A DNA stretch of 64,000 nt from Lepidodermella squamata. Its lineage: Eukaryota > Gastrotricha. The stretch covers positions 1,550,001 through 1,614,000 of the forward strand of contig JBLDXI010000020.1 in NCBI GenBank assembly GCA_047495785.1. Direction: 5' to 3'. A program made the translations under genes and the position numbers. The notes under the pieces are model-generated. The model did not search any database and was not told the origin of the DNA. It worked only from the letters and a program-made list of their open reading frames with translations. Of the stretch, positions 1 through 10,861 are shown piece after piece (positions within the stretch are counted from its first letter, which is position 1; each line of letters starts with the position of its first letter).

Positions 1-114
1 ATTTGTTCGTTTTTCTTGCTGGTTCCCTTTCCTATTCATCTAAATAGACGTCGACTATTAGAGCTCATTCATGCGGTATTTTTTACTTTAGGCAACTGTT
101 GAGAAGTTGAAGCC
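1..114 (+). other. TRAM 5' flank with acceptor-like site
   Basis: This is a partial upstream region cut by the window edge. A T-rich stretch ends in an AG at 90-91, 23 nt before the TRAM start codon. It could be the end of a 5' UTR intron or a trans-splice acceptor. I see no coding sequence here. Confidence 0.45.
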
Positions 115-1409
115 ATGCCGCCGAAAGCAACTGGCAAGAAGACCAAGAGTCCACCAATTCTCAGCCAAGAATTTCTCATCAAGAATCATGGCGACATTGC
201 TTCCTGCTCTGTCATAATTCTATTGATTGCCTTGATGTTCCAAGCGACTCAACCATTCGCTGCCAAATTCATCTCGCTACATCACAATGTCACTATTGAA
301 GGTTAGCAATTTGCCCTCTAGCCACCGGACTGAATGAAAATTCCAAACTTTTTATTCAGGAATGGAGCATGTTCATTTTTATACAACTGGCCCGATCGAT
401 TTACTGGCAGTCGTCTTCTACATGTTGCTGGCTATCGTAATGCATGCATTTGTGCAGGAGTTCATCCTTGATGTAAGGCTATTTTCTGTTGTTATAATAT
501 TTTAGCATCATGAATGTTCATTAACAGAAACTCAATCGGAAGATGCATCTTTCGAAAATCAAGCACAGCAAGTTCAATGAATCTGGACAACTCTTGACAT
601 TCTATTTGCTATCGATTGCCTGGGCTTTCGCCATCATGCATGAAGTGAGTTTTTGATGCCTTAGAATTTGTATAACTGAATTTCTTTTGGATTATCAGGA
701 TGACTACTTTGGAAATTTCCACAAGCTTTGGGCGGCATACCCTCACAATGCGCTGAGCTGGCGTACAAAGATGTTCATGATTACGCAGATGAGCTACTGG
801 CTCCATTGGTATCCTGAACTCTACCTCCAGAAAGTCAAGAAGGAGGAGGTTCCTGATCGTCTGACTTACATTTCCCTTTACTTGGCAGCTGTTGTAGGAG
901 CGTATTTCTTGAGCTTCTCTCCTCTGGCTGTTGTTTTCTTGTTTGTTCATTACATCGGTGAGGCTATCTTCCAAGCCACCCGCCTGGTTTATTTCGCCGA
1001 GCGAAATTACCTGGCTCGCTATGGATTCATGGTTTGGAACGTCGTTTTCCCTCTTGTCCGCTTATCTATTGCCGGTTTATCAATTTTCATCTTCTTTTAT
1101 CGCTTGGAGGCGACCGTTCTTCCGAAAGTCGATTTGGCGACTGGAAACTTCAACACGCGTAGTGTCCGCTTGGTTTGCTTGGCATTCCTCGAACTTGTTC
1201 AGATGTGGCTCTTGTATCGCTTCGTTACCTTCTTCCTGCGCCACCGTCGCGAGCGATCAAGCCGCAGCCGCTCGGCCAAGAACAAGACGGTTAAGGCTGC
1301 TCAAGCCGCCGTTGCTGACAAAGGCAGCGAGCCGGAATCATCTGGTGAAATGAGCTCCCCTGTTGCGGCCAACGGTGACGCCGGCGTTTCGACTCGCCGT
1401 CGCAAGTAA
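115..1409 (+). CDS. TRAM1: TRAM, translocating chain-associated membrane protein
   Basis: Four exons (115-301, 360-472, 528-644, 699-1409) encode 375 aa, against about 374 in human TRAM1. TRAM is a multi-pass ER membrane protein beside the Sec61 channel and helps signal sequences and nascent chains into the membrane. Visible family marks are the N-terminal [16 protein letters not shown] block, the [11 protein letters not shown] motif ending the third exon, AYPHN and [10 protein letters not shown] at the start of the fourth exon, about eight hydrophobic segments of the TLC (TRAM-LAG1-CLN8) fold, and a basic Ser-rich cytosolic tail ending RRRK. All exon phases join in frame with GT-AG introns of 54-58 bp. 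AATAAA lies at 1541-1546. The acceptor-like AG at 90-91 may define the mRNA 5' end. The start is the first ATG and matches the family N terminus. Confidence 0.95.
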
Positions 1410-2400
1410 TTCAGTTGCGGATCGATGAGTTTGTTGAAGGTTTCGAGATATGTGCATGTTGTTAAAGTAACTGGATGATAGAAAATCTTTGAATTATTAT
1501 ATTGCGCCGTGCAAATGCTATATCATCTGCAATATTATATAATAAACTATGAATATCTGCATGTGTTCACGACATAAGTTAAGCACCTACCTATTTTGCC
1601 AATCTAATATTCTCAGTCATTACCGCGTTAGTAAGACCAGCTATTACTTCCAGTTTCACGCGTAAACCGCGCGCGAAAATGCGGAATAAATCTTTGTCCT
1701 CAGACTGGTTATTTATTGTCAGAGCGTTTCAACAGATCTGAACAGGTTGTGTGGGTATACGTATTTCCCTCATCCGTCTTACCGAGTCAACAACGTTTGC
1801 CCAATAACATGTTGTCCAGCTTTCATGACTCAGTCATTTTAGCTTCTTCTCTAGCATTATCAATACAAGCACAATGTGTTTTGGTTGTGGCTTGAGTTCG
1901 TTTGACGAGATATCAGTGATTATCTTGATGTTAAACTGCATTCCATGTATTTATTCTGTAGCACTTTGAAAACTACGGTGATGGTCAAGTAATTATTGAA
2001 AATCTTACAAAAAATAATGACGTCGCATCCATCAACAAAATGACTGCCTGTGCTATTGCACCATTTCTTGTACAGTTTGGACTAAATATTCCGACTACTA
2101 TTTGAGTTGAAATATGTTATAGCTAAATAAAAAAAGCAACAAAAATTGATCCATATATTGGCAAACTGAAAATCTATTGTTTTCTCGTACTGCTGCCGGC
2201 ATGATATAGTGTGCAACCTCGAAATGTATTTTACGCATGGTGAAACTTGTTTTGTGGCGCACTTCTTGTTTCACTTGGTAAATATTATGTGTCATTGGGT
2301 GTTATGGGCAGCAATTTTCTTGAAAAAAGACATTATTGTAAGCAAATAATAAAAGGGATTTCCTAAAATTTCTTGTTTTTTTTAATTAGAACGTTATGAA
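1410..2400. other. TRAM-VPS26 intergenic region
   Basis: It contains the TRAM 3' UTR with AATAAA at 1541-1546 and then about 800 bp without a recognisable gene. Just before VPS26 is a strong T-rich tract ending in AG at 2388-2389, 11 nt from the ATG. Confidence 0.6.
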
Positions 2401-3530
2401 ATGAGTCTTTTTGGCTTTGGACAATCGGCGGAAATCGCCATCGTTTTGGATGGCGAGGAGACGAGGCGGACAGCCGAAATTCGCACTGAAGCCGGGCGCA
2501 AAGAACGGCATTTATTGTACTTTGACGGTGAAACTGTGTCCGGCAAAGTCATTGTAAGCTTGAAAAAATCGGGAGTCAAAATGGAACATCAAGGCATTCG
2601 AATCGAATTCGTCGGCGCCATCGGTATTTTTTCCTGCTTAGATTATTAAGTGAAGTAACGCATGTTGATTTAGAATTGTATAACGATCGGTCCAACCAGC
2701 ATGAATTCGTTTCTCTGGTGAAAGAACTCGCTCGCGCTGGAGATATGACTCAAAGCACAACTTTTCCGTTTGATTTCCATCAAGTCGAGAAGCCTTACGA
2801 ATCATATACTGGTAGCAATGTCCGTCTGCGATATTTCCTTCGAGTTACAATCGTTCGTCGTCTGGCTCTTGACGTGGTGAAAGAGCGAGAAATCATCGTT
2901 CACACTCTCAGCCACTATCCTGAGATGAATAGTTCGATTAGAATGGAGGTTGGAATCGAAGATTGCCTTCACATTGAATTCGAATATAACCGATCCAAGT
3001 ACCACCTTCGGGATGTGATTGTGGGTAAAATTTACTTCATCCTCGTTCGCATCAAGATCAAGTATATGGAGTTGCAAATAATCAAGCGGGAAAGCACTGG
3101 TAACGGTCCAAACGGTTACAATGAAAGCGAGCCAGTCGTCAAGTACGAAATCATGGACGGTGCTCCGGTAAAAGGCGAAACCATTCCGATTCGCATGTTC
3201 CTTTCCGGCTACGACTTGACCCCAACAATGCGAGACATTAACAAGAAATTTTCCGTTCGTTATTATCTCAATTTGGTTCTAATTGACGAGGAAGATCGAA
3301 GATATTTCAAGCAACAAGAAGTTTCGCTCTATCGCAAAGCTGATATCCAGCGAAAGCAGATCGCTTCGGCAGGAATCGTTTCGCCCCATTTCACCGTTCA
3401 TACGCAGGCAACAGGCGACCAGAACTCCGAAAAGCAGTTTTCAGCCGCCGGTGACAAGAACGGGTCGTCGAATGACGGCGAGAACGGCAGTGCCTACAGG
3501 AGAGATTCGATTGACGAGGGCGAGGAATGA
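2401..3530 (+). CDS. VPS26: VPS26, retromer subunit
   Basis: Two exons (2401-2623, 2674-3530) encode 359 aa. VPS26 is the arrestin-fold subunit of retromer, which sorts cargo from endosomes to the Golgi or plasma membrane together with VPS35 and VPS29. Conservation is very high. It has the protostome-style N terminus FGFGQSAEI, then EHQGIRIEFVG, MEVGIEDCLHIEFEYN, YEIMDGAPVKGE, and PTMRDINKKFSVRYYLNL followed by DEEDRRYFKQQE. The C-terminal ~75 residues after YRKADIQ are variable, Gly/Asn-rich and probably disordered, as in other animals. The single 50-bp intron splits the EFVGAIELYND region. A T-rich acceptor-like AG 11 nt upstream of the ATG leaves almost no room for a genome-encoded 5' UTR and suggests trans-splicing or an upstream 5' exon. 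Confidence 0.97.
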
Positions 3531-4940
3531 TCAACTTTTGTTGAACGATTTTGTCTTGCTGCAATCCATTTTTTTATATCGAACAAGCCGCTATTATCGA
3601 TTTTCGCATGTCAATGAAATGAATTCCGTATATTATTTTCGAATCATACTTGCTTTTGATTGCAGTATTTAGTCAAGGCTTCAAGTTGAACTTGATAAAA
3701 CAATATAGATTTGCGATTTATAGGCATGAAATATTCCGGTAGCCCGACTTACTACTGCTGCTGCTGCTGAATGTTGTAACGATAATGTTTTATTTTGACG
3801 GCTAGTAATTACCTATGAAATTCGTGAATGCCAGTTATGATTGTTTGTACTCTTGAATTTTTCACGTGTTCGTGTGTCAACTGCCGACGTCCAAATGTTG
3901 TAAATAGGCCGAGAATATGTGTAATATTATGAAATTATTCAGTTTATCGATGTACGAACTTCTTTTACTGAATTGCTAATCTATGTAATAATATACGTCA
4001 GACGTGAATCGCAATCAAGCAGATAATTGTCATCAGATTTCTTTATTGATTTGACTGCTTGTAACGTCAATCGCTCTTGTGAAATTTTCAATGACTTATT
4101 GAAGGAAAAAGTGATAAAGAAGTGAACAATAATTTTTCAACGGCGTTGTCTTTTGACTCATTCCCAGAACAGCGAATTGTATTCCTATTGTCTTAAGTAC
4201 GAGATTCCGCATATCTCGAAAATATAACCGAGGTATTTTCCGATTGGGCCGAGAGATTTTTAGGGGTGAATCCAAGAATTAGTAAGGATAAATGTCAAGG
4301 AGGAGCAGCTTATTAACGATCAATCGAGAATATGTTTGTCCATATGAATTTTAGCCGATGAACGAAGCTCGAACGAATGAGGATACTTCGGCTTCCTTTT
4401 CCAGACTTATTCACGGTCGGGCTTTAAAAAGGCTGAAAAGGTGACAAAGTGCTCTCTGCTTACTGCTTACCTTAGGTATAATGCAAATTCACGAGATATT
4501 CGGAAGCTGAATTGTAATTTGTTTTAATTATTTTTAGGTAACATGCCCATAGGTGAATTTTGCCATATTTCTCTATAGAAAATGATTAGGGCGGACTTTA
4601 TTCATGCTATTTTCAAGGGTGTTGCCCTTTCACACCCCAAAAAGTGGCTCAGGATTGTGGGCATGTGGGAATAGGATTATTTTATGGCTTTCCATGGAGA
4701 AACATAATTTCTCTATGGCTAGCTATAGAATAATCCTTTATTGAATCCTCCTAATTAAATAATCCTCCATTATGATGTGCATGACTTAGGAATTTTGCGA
4801 ATCCCCCCAAGTTTTATAACGGAGCAATTGTGTATAACCGGAAATTTCCGCAGTCGGAATTTATTTCAAATTATATCAACGTGATCCTGGATCAGGATAT
4901 TGTAAAAGTTTCATAGAAAGTTAACATATTTTTAGTCAGC
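3531..4940. other. VPS26-ATPase convergent intergenic region
   Basis: This 1.4 kb lies between the 3' ends of two convergent genes. It has a short CTG run at 3755-3769 and a decayed duplicate of the 3' end of the WAP-domain gene at 3874-4203. A minus-strand AATAAA (TTTATT on the plus strand at 4860-4865) serves the ATPase gene. No intact gene is recognised. Confidence 0.6.
3874..4203 (-). pseudogene. relic of a WAP-gene last exon plus 3' region
   Basis: This block is clearly homologous to 34234-34527, which carries the last exon and downstream region of the WAP-domain gene. Shared runs include ACTTCTTTTACTGAATTGCT, GGAAAAAGTGATAAAG, GTAAATAGGCCGA and CAACTGCCGACG. On the minus strand the 27-bp exon equivalent (4184-4158) keeps its acceptor AG, its length, the final W-E codons and a stop. 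The Cys codon that completes the WAP disulfide pattern is now TAC. Homology continues a little way into the intron, so the copy is a DNA-level segmental duplication rather than a retrocopy. No upstream WAP exons are visible to its right. Confidence 0.7.
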
Positions 4941-7900
4941 TCAAAACAGGAATTCTCGTTCTCCAAAGCTACCGGGTCCGCCCTTTCGAATCATAAGTTT
5001 GCGAATCTGATCGAATGACATGAGGAACAGAGCAAACGGTAGGGTTGATAGCCACCAGAGACCCCAAACTGGAGCCATGAAGAATCTATGAAAAAATATA
5101 TAAAAAAGCCATACGTTTTTCAGGATAAACTTACGCATCACTGATTCCTGGGCAATAACATAACAAAACGGCTATTCCAGTTTCAAAAATGATGCCGCCC
5201 AATAAGTAGTGATTTCTCCCTGGAGGTGAAATAATTATATCGCGATTAATGTTAAAACATTGTGAGAGCGTCAACTTACATCCTTGCTCGAACATTGACT
5301 GACGGCGAGTTTTACAGCACACAACGCAAATCCACTGCATGACGACCATGGATAGGAAATACACCCCATACAAAGTATGTTCAAGATCTTTCCGCTGAGT
5401 GTAAGTCCACTCCTGCCCATACGAATCCTCCAGATTATTCAGAGCTGAGAAAAAAGACAAGTTTAAACATTTCTGAAGAGAGATTACAAATAATAAATAT
5501 ATTTTACCTATGGTATCCCATCGTGGCGCGAGACCTACAGAGAACACGTCTTTCGCCAAAAAGCCACTTTCTGAGAGAGCAACCGTGTAGGCCAGCATAC
5601 AACCAGCCATTTCAATGATTCCATTTTGTCCATAGGCGACCGACATCATCCGCTGAGTGATCATAGAATCTTTCTTCGAGTTGCGCGGATTTCTCTTCAT
5701 TATATCAGATTCAGCTTGCTCATAGGCTAGCATAACGGCTGGGGCCATATCTGTGACTAGACAAATTGTCAACATGGCAATAGTACCCATCGGGAGCGGA
5801 ATCTCAAGAACGACATAGGCCAAAGCTGCAGCAATTTCAGGAGGATTAGCCACCAAAATGTAGCACACGGTTTTCTTCAAGTTATCGAACAACAACCGTC
5901 CCTCCTGGATAGCGAAAACGATCGTGGCGAAATTGTCGTCTAGCAAAATCATATCAGCAGCTTGTTTCGAGACATCCGAGCCGGTGATGCCCATAGCAAT
6001 GCCGATATCAGCGCGTTTCAGGGCCGGGGAATCATTGACACCATCGCCGGTAACGCCGACAATATTGCCAGCTCGTTGGAACCCTTCGACAATCAGCAAC
6101 TTTTGTTGAGGCGAAGTGCGGGCAAAGACGATTTCCTTGTAATTCGCGATGACGTTATCGAGTTGAGACGACGTCATGTCCTTCAACTTGTCGCCTGGAA
6201 CAACAATCGCATTAGGTTTCTGTGGCGAGTTTCGAGGAAGATCTTCGGCGGTTTTAGCGTCAGGTGAAAAGATGTTGACCATCTTAGCAATTGCCTTAGC
6301 CGTCACAGGGTGATCCCCAGTTACCATGACTACACGAATACCGGCCTCGCGGCATTTTCGAACGGCATCTGGTACAGCAGGTCTCGGCGGGTCCATCAGC
6401 GCGATCAAACCAACAAAGCGAAGACCTTTCAAAGGGAAATTCGCCTCGGGCTCGGTTGTGAAATTGTAATTTGGCGGGTATTCGTTGCCTGGGAGTAGCA
6501 AATCCGCGAATCCCAAAACGCGCTCACCCATACCGCCCAGCTCGGCATAAACCGCGTTGAACTGAGCTTTCACTTCTTCAGTAATAGGAATCGTCCCTCC
6601 ATTAGCCTCGCCAACATACATGGTATCACACATGTCGATGACCCGTTCCGGGGCGCCTTTCATAACAACCAAGAATCGGCCATCCTCCTGCCGTTTATGC
6701 ACTGAAGCTTGAAATTTCGTGGCGCTGCTGAATGGAACCTCAGCCTTTTTCGGCCATTTCGCTCGAAATTGTTCGACCGAACCAAGGGATCGTTCCGAAA
6801 ATTTGAGGAGACCAGATTCAGACCCATCGCCGATGCATTCCCGCTCCATTATATCGATGTTATCCTGGTTTTGTTTAAAGACAGCTCGGCTGCAAAGAGC
6901 GGCGACTCGCATCAAGGGCGACCAGCCAGTCGCCTCGCCATCTACCTTGTACTTGGCCGCCACGACTTGTTCCTTCGAAATATCAGCAATGTGGATTTCT
7001 TGATTGAACCACAAATGCGCGACTGTCATTTTGTTCTGGGTCAAAGTTCCAGTTTTATCCGAGCAGATGACTGAGGTAGCGCCCAGAGTTTCGACAGCCT
7101 CGAGGTTCTTGACCAGGGCGTTTCGTTTCGCCATGCGTTTCGCGGCCAGGGTGAGGCAAAGGGCGATTTCTATCAAAACACCCTCGGGTACGTTGCCGAT
7201 GATGATACCAATGACGAAAACAACGGCGCCGATCCAATTGCTCGCATCTTTAGCTAAGATCCAGATCAAGAAAATGATTCCAAGGCTGAATGCAAACACT
7301 GAATTTAAAGAAAAATTATTATAATATGAATTTTAATGAAAAATTAAATTTAACATACAGCAAATAACGTAGACGAACAGTTCCAGCTCACGGGCGAGAG
7401 GTGTCTTCTTCTGCTTGATGCCAGTTGTCAAACGAGCAATTCTACCCATCACAGTATTGTCACCAGTTGTAACAACAATCGCAGTTGCCGTTCCTTCCAG
7501 GGCATAAGTGGAGAAAAAAATCATGTTCTTAGTTTCCAGCGGGTTGTCGTTGGTGAACTCAGCCGATCGCATTTGGGCCTCCGATTCGCCAGTCAAACAC
7601 GAATTATCGACTTTGAAGTTCGAACACGAGACAATGCGACAGTCGGCTGGGATTTTATCACCCCCTTTCAGTACCACTATGTCACCTGGAACCAACTCCT
7701 CGACGGGGACTTGCTTCTCAGACCCAGATCGGATGACCGTCGAGAAGGTTGGCATGAATTTCTTGAAGGATTCCATGATTTTCGAAGACTTGGCCTCTGA
7801 AACAGTTAATTTGGTGAACATAAATTTCTATTTTTTTAATATACCTTGAATGTAGGAAAAAGTGGCGGTAATCAAAACGATGCCAGCCAGGACACAGCCA

Positions 7901-8592
7901 AGGTACAAATTGTCACCCGGTACATCGTCACTCTGCGAATACTGCATTCCGTAGGCGATGAAGCAAAGAATCGAACCAGCCCACAGCATCAAGCCAAAAC
8001 CACCGACGAGTTGTTTCGCAAATTTGAACCATTCCGGCTCGACAGGCGGCGGGCGGATTCTATTCAAGCCACACGAGTCGAGTCGTTCTTGAACTTCGCT
8101 GTCTTTCAAGCCGAATCTCAAGCTTGTACCGAGTCGCGATTCCAGCTGTTTGATCTTGATCTTGTGCGCATCCATGTTGGCTTCCTGTTTCAATTCGTCC
8201 ATTTCATTCTCAAAATTCTTGCCACATTGCAACAGACTGCCGCAGCATGAGTCGAGGAAAGATTGCCAGCATGTACGGGTGGTTTGTCGCGGCGTCATTA
8301 CCGAATTTCTCCTAGCCATTCGAATGCTTTCAGCTCGAGCTCGGGATTCAGGGTCCTGGCTGCCGATCGACGATAGACGGGACGAGATTCGAGCCGAGAG
8401 ACTTGACGCAATTTTACCACCCTCGTTTTTCGGATGATCGAATTCACCGGTGAATGAAACGCCGATTTTTTGCCGCTTTTCGCTAGTCGCAGCAATATTC
8501 CTTCCGTCCTCGTAAACAGCAGGCAAGACAGATCGAACGAACTGATTTTGCCCGTTATCGGGGGCCTCATAATTTTCTGATTGCGAAGACAT
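4941..8592 (-). CDS. ATP1A: Divergent Na+/K+-ATPase alpha subunit paralogue
   Basis: Six exons on the minus strand (8592-7845, 7796-7359, 7298-5508, 5444-5280, 5219-5135, 5085-4941) encode 1123 aa. Human alpha1 has 1023; the excess is an N-terminal Ser/Arg-rich extension. It is a P2C-type P-type ATPase of the plasma membrane. Visible are LTGES of the actuator domain, the phosphorylation loop [10 protein letters not shown], the hinge [12 protein letters not shown], ten hydrophobic segments, and the C-terminal [11 protein letters not shown] and SYCPG-like (CYCPG) blocks. The TM4 Glu (NVPEG) and the TM5 PPE Glu are kept. However, the first TM6 Asp is Cys (TICLVTDM versus human LCIDLGTDM), the TM8 Asp is Cys (QWICVVCCK versus QWADLVICK), and the TM5 Ser is Ala. 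Normal Na+/K+ stoichiometry is therefore doubtful. The ATG at 8592 is the first Met in frame. A TTTATT on the plus strand at 4860-4865 is the poly(A) signal. Confidence 0.93.
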
Positions 8593-9191
8593 TTCCAAGT
8601 TTTGTTTTCTCAAAAGTTTTTGCGAAAAAAATTGAAAATCTTTGTCATATCGGTAATTTCGGGCGCAAATTTATAGTGGCCCGTGGCAGAGGGCGAGTTG
8701 CGAATTGCGTCATCAGCCAAGCTGCCATATTACAGCGAAGGTCAAATGCACGTGAACACTGCGTCATTTTTTCGGCCTAAGCTCACGGCTAAAAATAGCT
8801 TGGACAAAAAGTTCTCATGCTTAATTTGGTTCACCCATGAGTTTTTTATGGTCACACTTGAGTAAAAGAATGACGTAATCACGTTTTTTGTTAAACTTAC
8901 CTGCTATACCAAGTATAACATACATGGAGGGGGCAGAAGAGCCTGAACTTGTAAACCCATTGACGTTATTATAGCCAAAATGTTCGGCAAGAGATCGCCG
9001 TCAATTTGCGTCATAATTTTTTGTGTGTCTAAAAATAGCCGCTCGAAAACTCTCACTCCAATAATTGCCCTTGCGTCATTATAACAGCTGCATTATTATA
9101 AGGTATCCAGCCCAGTTAATTTTGAAGTATTTATTTAATAGGTATAACTTTCCATCTCAAAAATAATATAAATTTTTTGAAATTAGTTCTG
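8593..9191 (-). promoter_or_regulatory. ATPase upstream region: bZIP and MEF2-like site cluster
   Basis: This 599-bp gap lies upstream of the ATPase gene and downstream of the P450. The plus strand carries four exact TGCGTCAT sites (8706-8713, 8760-8767, 9007-9014, 9072-9079), one ATGACGTA (8870-8877) and one TGACGTTA (8961-8968). Two exact MEF2-consensus sequences CTAAAAATAG occur at 8789-8798 and 9029-9038, each 15-22 bp after a TGCGTCAT and a T-run, as if one module had been duplicated. An E-box CACGTG is at about 8750. Site identity is inferred from consensus only. The P450 poly(A) signal is TTTATT (plus strand) at 9130-9135. Confidence 0.6.
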
Positions 9192-10861
9192 TCAATTCCT
9201 TGGTACCAGTTTGACCCAGACGCCTTCTAATGGGGTGATGGTGAATCCGGCCATCAATTTAAGGTTCTCGACAGTTTTCGGTGACTTTTCAATGCGGTAC
9301 TTTCTCAGCAAATTAGCCAGGGTCAATTTCATCTCCAGCATGCCGAATCTCATGCCGAGGCATATCCTTGGCCCGTAGCCGAATGGCATAAAAGCCGCCT
9401 CGTGTCTCGTCGCTTTAGTTGGGTAGTTGTCGGAAAATCGCTCAGGATGAAATTTTTCCACATCAACCGGGCCCCATTGTTCCTCGTCACGGTGAATAGT
9501 CCAGACATCGGCGATAATATTCAAACCCTTCGGAACATTAAGTCCATTAACAACCGAGTCCTCCATAGCCAAACGCGTGACGACTAAAGGCGCTACTGGG
9601 TAAATTCTCAGAGTTTCGTGCAAAACCGCCTCGAGATACGGCATTGAAGAAACAGATTCGTAATCGGCTGGTTTCGATTTGTCGGGCAACTTTTCATCGA
9701 TTTCGGCTATCAGCTTTTGTTGGACATCAGGGTTGTTGGCCAGAAAATGGGACGCAAAGGCCAAGGCATTGCTCGAGGTCTAAAAAATAATGTCTTTAAT
9801 TGAACAAAATTTCAGTCGATTTTCAAAAAGTTACCTCATAACCGGCTATCATGAATATCATACTTTGACCGATAATTTCGTCTATGGTCAAACCTCGGTG
9901 GCCATTCAGCTGGTTAGGATCGACCACAGATTCCTCAACTTCAAGCATCATCTGCAGCAAATCAGCTCTCTTTTTATTATTCGCCTTCCGATCTTTGATA
10001 ACTCGCTGCATCAACTCGTCCAGAATGTCCCGAGAGATGAAGAGTCCAGTTCGGAAAACTTTGGATTTAACGGTTTCGATGAGCTCGAGCAACTTTTTCA
10101 GCTCTGGCAACACCATAGCGACCTGCATTGACAGAGGAGCCTTGAATAAATTCTCAAACATTTCACTGATCGAGTTGTAAATCGGGTTATTTCGACCACG
10201 CGTTTTCGCGCTTTCCAACTCGACGCCGAATGCTGTTTCGGAAATTGTGTCCAACGTTAGGAATTTGTAGCACTCGAAAATGTTGAACTCTTGCTGGTTC
10301 GCGGCGGATTCTTCGATCAAGGCCATGAACTCGCTTTGACATTTTTCCATCAAAGGCATCAAAGATTTAAGCTTGCCAGCTGAGAACATCGGGTTTGCGA
10401 TTGTCCGCAGTCTCTTCCAACGATCCCCACGAGCTATCAAAACGTTAATAGGCCGGCTGGAAAAAATTGAAAAAATTAAAATTTTCAATATATTTTTTTT
10501 TAATTTTAATTTACGAAGGTGCGTCGGGGTCGTCCTGAAGCGGGAAGATTTTATGCCCATGGAAATTCGAGAATTGTTTGACGTAAACTTGGGAGATGAA
10601 ATCTAGATCTGTTGTCACCAACGTTGGCGTAGATCCTTCGTAGTAGCCGTACAACCGGCCATATTTCTTCGTCCAGTTAGGAATCGCCAGATGGCGCTTT
10701 GATTCATCAGCGAAATCCGCTAAATTTCCTATTAGCCAATGAGGCTTCGGCCCAGGTATGCCTTCGCGTTTAAAATGATTGAAAGCGAAAAATTTGCGGT
10801 AAATGTAAAACGAAATGACGGTTGTAGCCGCTGCAACAGCAATAAGTGAAAGAATTTCCAT
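9192..10861 (-). CDS. Cytochrome P450, CYP3-clan like
   Basis: Three minus-strand exons (10861-10515, 10456-9835, 9779-9192) encode 518 aa, a normal P450 length. It is predicted to be a microsomal haem monooxygenase acting on lipophilic substrates with electrons from P450 reductase. An N-terminal membrane anchor (SLIAVAAATTVISFYIY) is followed by a Pro-rich hinge (GIPGPKPHWLIGN). The I-helix motif AGYETS is assembled across the second intron. ExxR is ETLR, the PERF motif is HPERF, and the haem loop is FGYGPRICLG with its Cys ligand. GPKPHWLIGN and the long helix F-G region resemble CYP3A/CYP13-type enzymes, but no subfamily can be assigned by eye. The start is the ATG at 10861, giving the anchor directly after Met. 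Lone gene, not a cluster. Confidence 0.93.

Noticed and set aside
2802-3077. Antisense open frame inside VPS26
   Set aside because: It is the shadow of a strongly conserved coding exon.
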